Shown piece after piece: positions 57,728 to 64,000 of a stretch of 64,000 nt of DNA. The notes under the pieces were generated by a model. That model did not search any database. It worked only from the letters and a program-made list of their open reading frames with translations, and was not told the origin of the DNA. The translations under genes were made by a program, and so were the position numbers. The first letter of the stretch is position 1, and every line of letters begins with the position of its first letter. Origin of the DNA: Ruegeria pomeroyi (GTDB taxonomy: Bacteria; Pseudomonadota; Alphaproteobacteria; Rhodobacterales; Rhodobacteraceae); the NCBI RefSeq assembly GCF_021405525.1, contig NZ_JAGQAG010000004.1:277882-341881 (forward strand). The letters run 5' to 3'.

Positions 57728-59031
57728 GCGTCATCCTCCAGCTTGGACCAGGCCGACAACATCACTTCGCGGAACTCGCGATAGGCGTTGTCGAAAGTGC
57801 CGCGCGCGCGGCGCCAGGTTTCCCGCGTCATCTCGCGGTAGTCCATTTCATAGACCGAATTGAGGAAGCGGCCGGATTGTTCCACCGCCCGCGTCATCTC
57901 GACGGGGTGCTCGGTCACGTGATGGCCGAACACCTTGCGGAACGCCTCGTACATCGCCTGGTGCAGGGCATTGCCCGGTTCATAGCGGGTGAGGATAAAG
58001 CGAATCTCGGCAAAGGTCTTGGGCAGGCCGATCTTACCCGTGGGTAAGACGCCGTCGAACCCGTGCGACAAATCCTCCAGCGCCTCGGCCAGCTGCCCGA
58101 TGAACGAGGTTGTCGAGTCATATTCCCAATATCCGGGCCCCGAGGGGATATAGAGCATGTCGGCGGCAAACACCGCATTCATCGACTGGTATCCGATGGC
58201 TGGTGGGCAATCGAACAGGATCAGGTCATAGGCGTCATCGGGGATCTGATCGAGATAGCGCGACACCGCGGCGAAGAAGGACCATTCCGGGTTCAGATGC
58301 CGGTATTGCGCGCTGGCGAATTCGACAAAGGCGGCGTTGGCGCAGGACGGGATCGCGTCGATCGTCGACCAGGAGCTGGGCTTGATGAAATCGCCCACCC
58401 GCAGATCGCCCAGACCCATGCCGGTGATCGAGGCAGGCAGTTGGCGGCGGGGCAGGGTGGTGCCGCTTTCGGCGGCGGCGGCGCGGTTGTTCATCCGCTC
58501 GGTCTCGCGGATCAGGTCGCGCGCCATGATGCCCCAGACAGTGTAATCCTCGGCGACGTCGGTCAGACCCATGGAGTGGCTCAGCGTCGCCTGCGGGTCG
58601 AAATCAACCACCAGCACACGATAGCCATCCAGTGCGGCGGCATGGGCCAGATGCAGGGCGACTGTGGATTTACCCGCACCGCCCTTGAAATTGGCCACCG
58701 CCGCGCGGATCGCGCGTTTGCCCGCCGGGCGCGGCGGCATCAGAGACTTGCGGTTAATCTTGAGCCGGCGGCGCAGCTCGTTCACCTCTTCCAGGCTGAA
58801 CCAGCGCTGGCGGCCATCGGGTTCCACCTCGCCGCCGGGCAGGGTGGGATCGGCGACCAGCTTGCCGCGAAAGGTCGACTGGTTGACGTTGAAGATCAAC
58901 TCGCTCACCTCCCAGCTGGAAAAGCGGCGCAAGGTCTTCTCCATCTCGGGGCTGAAGGTCTGCTGCCGGATCCAGCCTTGCAGCTTCAGCGACTGGTTGC
59001 GCAGGTGACTCAGGTCTTCGTGCGTATACAT
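57724..59031 (-). CDS. parA: Plasmid partition ATPase ParA
   Basis: 435 aa: N-terminal winged-helix-like region (FSPEMEKTLRRFSSWEVSELIFNVNQSTFRGKL ... RWFSLEEVNELRRRL), then the deviant Walker A ATPase (AVANFKGGAGKSTVALHLAHAAALDGYRVLVVDFDPQATLSHSMG) and Walker B (DLILFDCPPAIGY). The N-terminal DNA-binding part makes it a type Ia ParA able to repress its own operon. A parS-like palindrome lies inside the gene and another 98 bp upstream. Confidence 0.94.
   Translation of the reverse strand: MYTHEDLSHLRNQSLKLQGWIRQQTFSPEMEKTLRRFSSWEVSELIFNVNQSTFRGKLVADPTLPGGEVEPDGRQRWFSLEEVNELRRRLKINRKSLMPPRPAGKRAIRAAVANFKGGAGKSTVALHLAHAAALDGYRVLVVDFDPQATLSHSMGLTDVAEDYTVWGIMARDLIRETERMNNRAAAAESGTTLPRRQLPASITGMGLGDLRVGDFIKPSSWSTIDAIPSCANAAFVEFASAQYRHLNPEWSFFAAVSRYLDQIPDDAYDLILFDCPPAIGYQSMNAVFAADMLYIPSGPGYWEYDSTTSFIGQLAEALEDLSHGFDGVLPTGKIGLPKTFAEIRFILTRYEPGNALHQAMYEAFRKVFGHHVTEHPVEMTRAVEQSGRFLNSVYEMDYREMTRETWRRARGTFDNAYREFREVMLSAWSKLEDDA
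58032..58049. promoter_or_regulatory. parS-like palindrome 2, inside parA
   Basis: TCTTACCCGTGGGTAAGA within the parA coding sequence; same core as copy 1. Confidence 0.72.
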
Positions 59032-59129
59032 GCCTCAGGCTTCCTTTTCTCAGGACGCTAATTATCTGTGGTTACCCATTTACGCTCTATTTGCATTTAT
59101 GGCAAAAGGAAATATCATGAGGATGCGAC

Positions 59130-59145
59130 CTTACCCACGGGTAAG
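59130..59145. promoter_or_regulatory. parS-like palindrome 3
   Basis: CTTACCCACGGGTAAG, 98 bp before the parA start. The centre is AC instead of GT. Confidence 0.72.
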
Positions 59146-59270
59146 AAAGCCCTTGAAAACAGGGGCCTTCCGATTCGGGTCCAGGGCCGCCAGAGCGTCG
59201 CGATTCGACCGAGTGTCTCCGGCAGCGCTCCGCAAGATATGGGGTCACAAGGGCGCCGGAATACCCCTAA

Positions 59271-59318
59271 TAGGGGGACAAAAGGGGCCGATAGGGGGAC
59301 AGACAGAATGTCCCCCCT
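59271..59318. repeat. Iteron-like repeats
   Basis: TAGGGGGACA at 59271-59280 and 59292-59301 (21-bp spacing, two helical turns) and the inverted near copy TGTCCCCCCT at 59309-59318. Candidate initiator-binding sites. Confidence 0.6.
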
Positions 59319-59508
59319 CACCAGTACTTCACCCTTTTTCTTTCTTTGAAAAGGGGAAGGGGAGGGGGCCTTGGGCCAAGCCGCTTGACAGAATCGAAGC
59401 TTTGGACGCTAATTGCTCCAAGATCGGGAAAAGCGTTGAGAAGACGCCAGACCGGCGCCAAGGGACAACAGATCCCATCGTCGAGGCAGACGGGCAGAGA
59501 GTTGGATG

Positions 59509-60198
59509 ATGCAGATCGCAAAACCGGTCGGGCGCAATGCGTCGGCCCTCAAATACGATATTCTTTCGGCGCTGTCGGTGCATGCCCTGGCTGGCGACAA
59601 ACATCGGCAGCGGCTGATCCTGCGGCTTTCGGCGCTGATCACCACCCGATACAACTGGCAACGCAACGAGCTGTCCATGGGCCGTGACGAGATCGCGCGA
59701 CTGTGGTCGGTGGACGAACGTACCGTGAAACGCGAGATGGCCCGGCTGCGGACACTGGGCTGGGTCACGGTGAAACGTCCGGGCGTGCGGGGTCGGGTCA
59801 GTGTCTATGAGCTGGACCTGAAACAGATGCTGCTGGACACACGCGACAGCTGGGCCGTGATCGGGCCTGATTTCGAGGCGCGATTGGACGAGACGCCGCA
59901 AACCGAAACCGCGGGCAATGTGGTGCCCCTGCATGTACCGCCCCCGCGGGCCGAGGCCAGCGACGATCCAGTCTGGGCGCAGGTGCAGGCGGCGCTTCAT
60001 GGGCGCGACCCGGAACTGTGGTCAAGCTGGTTCCAACACCTGAGCGAGGTGGAACGCGGCAACGGGCGTGCGGTGCTGATGGCGCCCAGCCGGTTCATGG
60101 CCGATTACATCGCCGCAAAATGGAGCGGGCGATTGCTGGCTGTCTATTCCCGCCTCGACCCCTCGATCCGGTCAATCCGGATCGAGGCGGCGGGGTAG
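59509..60198 (+). CDS. DnaA-like plasmid replication initiator
   Basis: 229 aa: an N-terminal winged helix (SMGRDEIARLWSVDERTVKREMARLRTLGWVTVKRPGVRGRVSVYELDL), a linker, and a C-terminal ~75 residues that resemble DnaA domain I (PVWAQVQAALHGRDPELWSSWFQHLSEVERGNGRAVLMAPSRFMADYIAAKWSGRL). There is no AAA+ ATPase. It fits the DnaA-like replication type reported for roseobacter plasmids, where it sits divergent to parAB. The start is ATG 59509 or 59506. Likely binds the repeats upstream and recruits the replication machinery. Confidence 0.75.
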   Translation: MQIAKPVGRNASALKYDILSALSVHALAGDKHRQRLILRLSALITTRYNWQRNELSMGRDEIARLWSVDERTVKREMARLRTLGWVTVKRPGVRGRVSVYELDLKQMLLDTRDSWAVIGPDFEARLDETPQTETAGNVVPLHVPPPRAEASDDPVWAQVQAALHGRDPELWSSWFQHLSEVERGNGRAVLMAPSRFMADYIAAKWSGRLLAVYSRLDPSIRSIRIEAAG

Positions 60199-60204
60199 GG
60201 GGCC

Positions 60205-62502
60205 TTAGCGTTTGCGCAGCGCGTCCTGAAGCGCGGCACCCAACGCGCCAGAGCCACCACCGCCCTTGGGCCCTGATTGCATCGGCCCGCGCGGGTTCCG
60301 GTCCTTGGGGCCGCCAGAGCGCGCCGGTTTCTCCTGCCGGGCCGAGGCGCCGCCATCCTTGCGCATCGTCAGGCCGATCCGCTTGCGGGGTACATCAATC
60401 TCGGTGACCGTGACCTTGACCACCTGGCCTGTCTTGACCACCTCATGCGGGTCCTTGACGAAACGGTCGGCCAGCTGGCTGACATGCACCAGCCCGTCCT
60501 GATGCACCCCGATATCGACAAAGGCACCAAAGGCCGCGACGTTGGTCACGGTGCCTTCCAGCACCATGCCGGGGCGCAGGTCGGTGATATCCTCGACCCC
60601 GTCGGCAAAAGAGGCGGTCACGAAACTGGGGCGCGGGTCGCGGCCGGGTTTCTCCAGCTCGGCCAGGATATCACGCACGGTGGGCAGGCCGAATGTATCG
60701 GTCACGAACTGTTCCGCCCGCAGGCCTTTCAAAGCGCCCTCATGCCCCATGATCTGGCGAATATCGCGGCCACAGGCGCTCACGATGCGGCGGGCGACCT
60801 CATAGGCCTCGGGGTGCACGGCGCTGGCGTCGAGCGGCTCCTTGCCGTCGCGTATGCGCAGGAAGCCCGCGCATTGCTCGAACGCGCGGGGGCCAAGGCG
60901 GGCCACCTTGAGCAGGTCGCGCCGCGCGGCAAAGGCCCCGTTCATGTCGCGATGGGCGACGATCGCCTCGGCCAGGCCCGGCCCCAGCCCCGAGACATGC
61001 GCCAGCAGCGGCGCCGAGGCGGTGTTGAGGTCGACGCCGACCGCGTTCACCACATCCTCGATCACCGCCTCCAGCATCTGGCCCAGCCGGTGCTGGTCGA
61101 CATCGTGCTGATATTGGCCGACGCCGATGCTCTTGGGTTCGATCTTGACCAGTTCGGCCAGCGGATCCTGCAGCCGCCGGGCGATCGACACCGCGCCGCG
61201 CAAGGAGACATCCAGCCCCGGGAATTCGCGTGCCGCAAGTTCCGAGGCGGAATAGACCGAGGCGCCGGCCTCGCTCACCACCACCTTGGTGGGGGCCTTG
61301 ACCGATTTCGGCAGCAGTTTCAGCGTGTCACCCACCATCCGTTCGGTCTCGCGGCTGGCGGTGCCGTTGCCGATGGCGATCAGTTCGATGCCGTGTTGGG
61401 CGATCAGCCGGGCGATGCTGGCCTGCGCCCTGCGCAGGTCGTTCTTGGGCTGGAACGGATAGAGCGTGTCGGTCGCAACCAGCTTGCCCGTGGCATCGAC
61501 CACCGCAGCCTTGACCCCGGTGCGGATACCGGGATCAAGCCCCAGAGTGGGTCGCGCCCCGGCCGGGGCGGCAAAGAGCAAGTCCTTGAGATTGCGGGCA
61601 AAGACCTGGATCGCCTCTTCCTGCGCGCGGGCGCGCAGATCGCCCATCAGGTCGACCATCATCGACAGCGACAGTTTCACCCGCCAGGTCCAGCCGGCCA
61701 CCTTGCGCAGCCATTCGTCACCGGGGCCGGAGCCACGGGTTTCCAGCCGCGAGGCCACCATGGTTTCGGCCCGCGCCGCGCCCTCGGCATCGGGGGCGAT
61801 ATCCAGCGTCACGATGCCCTCTTTCTGGGCGCGCAGCATGGCCAGCGCCCGGTGCGACGGCGTGGTGGCCCATTTCTCGGAATGGGCGAAATAGTCGGAG
61901 AACTTGGCGCCCGCCTGTTCCTGCCCCTCGATCACCTTGGCGCTCAGCATCGCCTCGCGGTGCAGAAAGGCGCGCAACTCGCCCAGCAGGGTGGCATCCT
62001 CGGTCAGGCGCTCGGCCAGGATGTCGCGGGCGCCGTTCAGCGCGTCCTTGGTCGTGGGCACCGCCTCGGAGAGATAGCTCTGGGCCAGCGCCTCGGGCTC
62101 GGCGCGGCGGTCGGCCAGAATGGCCTCGGCCAGCGGTTCCAGCCCGTTCTCGCGGGCGATCATTGCCTTGGTGCGGCGCTTGGGCTTGTAGGGCAGATAG
62201 ATATCTTCAAGCTGCGCCTTGGTCTCGGCCCGCGCGATTGAGAGCGTCAGTTCGTCGGTCAGCTTGCCCTGATCGCGGATCGAGCCCAGGATCGTCTCGC
62301 GCCGCGCCTCCAACTCGCGCAGATAGGTCAGCCGGTCGGCCAGCGTGCGCAGCTGGGTATCGTCCAGCCCCCCGGTCGCCTCTTTGCGGTAGCGGGCGAC
62401 AAAGGGCACGGTGGCGCCTTCGTCCAGCAGCTTGACCGCGGCATCCACCTGTTCGGGGCGGGCATTGATTTCGGCGGCGATGGTGCGGGCGATACGGTCC
62501 AA
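60205..62502 (-). CDS. tex: Tex family S1 RNA-binding protein
   Basis: 765 aa, full-length Tex: N-terminal helical part ([50 protein letters not shown]), YqgF-like RNase H fold ([32 protein letters not shown]), helix-hairpin-helix ([35 protein letters not shown]) and S1 domain ([55 protein letters not shown]). It binds nucleic acid and influences transcription. Usually chromosomal; here it is convergent with the plasmid initiator, 6 bp apart. Confidence 0.95.
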   Translation of the reverse strand: MDRIARTIAAEINARPEQVDAAVKLLDEGATVPFVARYRKEATGGLDDTQLRTLADRLTYLRELEARRETILGSIRDQGKLTDELTLSIARAETKAQLEDIYLPYKPKRRTKAMIARENGLEPLAEAILADRRAEPEALAQSYLSEAVPTTKDALNGARDILAERLTEDATLLGELRAFLHREAMLSAKVIEGQEQAGAKFSDYFAHSEKWATTPSHRALAMLRAQKEGIVTLDIAPDAEGAARAETMVASRLETRGSGPGDEWLRKVAGWTWRVKLSLSMMVDLMGDLRARAQEEAIQVFARNLKDLLFAAPAGARPTLGLDPGIRTGVKAAVVDATGKLVATDTLYPFQPKNDLRRAQASIARLIAQHGIELIAIGNGTASRETERMVGDTLKLLPKSVKAPTKVVVSEAGASVYSASELAAREFPGLDVSLRGAVSIARRLQDPLAELVKIEPKSIGVGQYQHDVDQHRLGQMLEAVIEDVVNAVGVDLNTASAPLLAHVSGLGPGLAEAIVAHRDMNGAFAARRDLLKVARLGPRAFEQCAGFLRIRDGKEPLDASAVHPEAYEVARRIVSACGRDIRQIMGHEGALKGLRAEQFVTDTFGLPTVRDILAELEKPGRDPRPSFVTASFADGVEDITDLRPGMVLEGTVTNVAAFGAFVDIGVHQDGLVHVSQLADRFVKDPHEVVKTGQVVKVTVTEIDVPRKRIGLTMRKDGGASARQEKPARSGGPKDRNPRGPMQSGPKGGGGSGALGAALQDALRKR

Positions 62503-62755
62503 GAAAACTTCTCCCAGATAGGTTGGAGATCCTATCTAGCCAGCGGGGCAGGGGAGGGGAAGAGGGAGGGCGGGTCGATGCGCTGCCCAATGTGGGGAGT
62601 GGGGTATCCAATGATCGGGCCGTGCAAATGCGGAGAATGTCGGTGTTGAGCCCAAATTGGCGGATGCTGCACCTTGCACCAATGTCTGGTTGTAGGCAAA
62701 TATGTGGCGGAAAGTCTGAGCAGGTCTCTAATGAACGACGAAGTGGCACATTAGC

Positions 62756-63526
62756 TTGAGCGACGGATCCAAAGGTAATCCCCCGCCCAGCCGCATTTTT
62801 TGGATGGCCATAGGCGGGATTGCAGTTTTCTTGGCCACCAACTTCTTTGCCGATCCAATAAAAAGAATCGGAAACGATTTGTATTCAAGCTACCTTGAAG
62901 CTCGAGATTTCCCAGTCGCGTGGCTATGTGCACCGCTTCAGGAAGCCAGATTTATTGCCCGCCAAGGCGGTGAGATCATCTCGGATGGAACTATGGGGCA
63001 TCCCAACCCCACTTCCATCGTTTTCTTTTCTAACAAGACCGAACTCAACGAACTTCAAATGCTCGTTTATCCATTAGGGCACCATGAAAACGACCCAATC
63101 ATCTACCAATCACAGATATCAAGCTCCGATATCATCTCTGGCCAAGATACGGAGGTGAAAGTAGACAAAGGGATATTGAGAATCTCGGTGCCTAGAATGG
63201 CTCCGAAGGAGTTCATTCATATAGAAGCGCTGTATGGCCAACCCATAAGTCTCATTCTTGAGGTGCGATCAGAAGACTTCGTCGGCGAGTTCCATGGTAT
63301 CGCGGGGTGCTCTGGCATTCCGGAGTCGTTCAGTGGGCCACCGGCAGAAGTCATTCATCAATTTGTGCTCTCAAACTGCGGTGATAACGGAGGAGAGGCT
63401 TGTGGGATTCCTGGGCCGAGTTTCGAGTTTGAAGTCACTGAGGAACGTGTAATGCCCACACTTGAGCAGTGGATCGTTTCCGTCGGAGAGAAGCAATACA
63501 TTGTTCCTGGAAAAGCTGATCCTTAG
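62756..63526 (+). CDS. Membrane-anchored hypothetical protein
   Basis: 256 aa from a TTG at 62756, or 240 from ATG 62804. One TM segment near the start (IFWMAIGGIAVFLATNFFADPI), then a mostly beta extracytoplasmic part with four Cys (AWLCAP, IAGCSG, LSNCGDN, EACGIPG). No family recognised. GC and codon use are lower than tex, which suggests transfer. A transposase gene follows by 134 bp. Confidence 0.55.
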   Translation: MSDGSKGNPPPSRIFWMAIGGIAVFLATNFFADPIKRIGNDLYSSYLEARDFPVAWLCAPLQEARFIARQGGEIISDGTMGHPNPTSIVFFSNKTELNELQMLVYPLGHHENDPIIYQSQISSSDIISGQDTEVKVDKGILRISVPRMAPKEFIHIEALYGQPISLILEVRSEDFVGEFHGIAGCSGIPESFSGPPAEVIHQFVLSNCGDNGGEACGIPGPSFEFEVTEERVMPTLEQWIVSVGEKQYIVPGKADP

Positions 63527-63660
63527 TGCCTGAAATTTTGATTGCGGTCATTCGGTCAAAATATTGGAAAAACCACTCCGTCCGGATACTGTTGAAAAAC
63601 TCTGCTTGAGCGATGCTTTGGCTGCTGATTCAATTCTCTTGATTTGCAGGAGAGTTGCTG

Positions 63661-64000
63661 ATGATGGGACCGAGGCAAGTTGCGCAGGGTGCGCTGTTCT
63701 ACGAGTTCAGTATTGAGGATCACGTTCCGACGGATCATCTTTTGCGCGCGATCGACCGGTTTGTAGACCTTGTTGACATGCGCCGACATCTCGCGCCGTT
63801 CTACAGTTCAACAGGCAGGCCCTCGGTTGATCCCGAGCTGATGATCCGAATGCTGATTGTGGGCTATGCCTTCGGTATCCGGTCAGAGCGGCGGCTGTGT
63901 GAAGAGGTGCATCTGAATCTGGCGTATCGCTGGTTCTGTCGCCTCGATCTGGCCGATCCGGTGCCCGATCATTCCACCTTTCCAAGAACCGACATGGACG
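63661..64000 (+). pseudogene. IS5/IS1182-type transposase, cut by window end, with 1-nt frameshift
   Basis: N-terminal DUF772 region of a transposase: GALFYEFSIEDHVPTDHLLRAIDRFVDL, STGRPSVDPELMIRMLIVGYAFGIRSERRLCEEVHLNLAYRWFCRLDLADPVPDHSTF. After HSTF the family continues SKNRHG; here frame 0 gives PRTDMD, while SKNRHG is found one base off, so one T seems missing near 63981. The element's left end is probably near 63588 (GTTGAAAAACTC). The rest lies beyond the window. Confidence 0.78.

Larger units (their letters stand above)
59032..59505. other. Putative replication origin region
   Basis: 474 bp between divergent parA and the initiator. It holds an AT-rich stretch next to parA (59060-59130), parS-like palindrome 3, three copies of a 10-bp G-rich repeat, and an 11-bp direct repeat GGACGCTAATT (59053-59063 and 59404-59414). 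The layout fits a plasmid origin. Confidence 0.6.

Noticed and set aside
60277..62241. 654-residue open frame on the plus strand
   Set aside because: Antisense to tex, which is full length and well supported.
1..64000. CRISPR arrays, rRNA or tRNA genes
   Set aside because: No regular repeat-spacer array, and no rRNA or tRNA-like fold or sequence was noticed on either strand.

Overview
The window looks like a Rhodobacteraceae (Roseobacter-group) alphaproteobacterium. The signs are a PhyR-NepR-EcfG general stress response module, TRAP transport, a methionine gamma-lyase gene with its Lrp regulator, high-GC coding with many paired overlaps, and a plasmid replication and partition module of the type roseobacters use on extrachromosomal replicons. 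The replicon may be a chromid or megaplasmid, or a chromosomal stretch carrying an integrated plasmid module. The sequence alone does not decide between these.

1-12.8 kb: general stress response island. ecfG, nepR and phyR sit in the standard divergent arrangement. Around them are small stress and envelope genes: CsbD, GSP26-like, DUF883-like, holin-X-like, DUF1328, PLDc_N, PRC-barrel, an AI-2E transporter, a phospholipase D and a HisKA_2 histidine kinase. By eye I find eight perfect GGAAC-N16/17-CGTT promoters and one near match, so most of this block appears to be a local EcfG regulon. The kinase has lost the usual Asn residues of its ATP-binding domain.

12.8-17.2 kb: an IS6 remnant fused to a truncated alkaline phosphatase begins 18 bp after phyR. 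It ends a secretion-oriented operon (glycine zipper, 126-aa secreted protein, outer-membrane channel-like protein, two DUF1254 proteins) with a divergent AraC regulator. 18.2-31.9 kb: mobile and plasmid debris. It holds a 5'-truncated repC, a RES-Xre toxin-antitoxin pair, an ardC cut by a truncated IS3 element, a TRAP transporter-amidase-TetR set, a full IS66, a gene fragment and an IS110.

31.9-55.2 kb: metabolic genes. These are Tm-1-like, aldehyde dehydrogenase and class III aminotransferase; LysR; a nitronate monooxygenase-like protein; DUF4202 with Crp/Fnr; an RNA methyltransferase; CHMI; an mdeR/mdeA/mdeB cluster for methionine catabolism to methanethiol and 2-oxobutyrate, with a candidate operator array; a CoA-thioester set (CaiD-like hydratase, NDP-forming ligase, acyl-CoA dehydrogenase) with a GlxA-type regulator; a class IV aminotransferase; a histidine phosphatase; and MarR.

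55.4-60.2 kb: a tyrosine recombinase with a candidate core site, parB and parA, three copies of a palindrome that is probably parS, an origin-like region with short repeats, and an initiator that joins a winged helix to a DnaA domain I-like C-terminus. 60.2-64 kb: tex, a hypothetical gene, and a transposase running off the window with a 1-nt frameshift.
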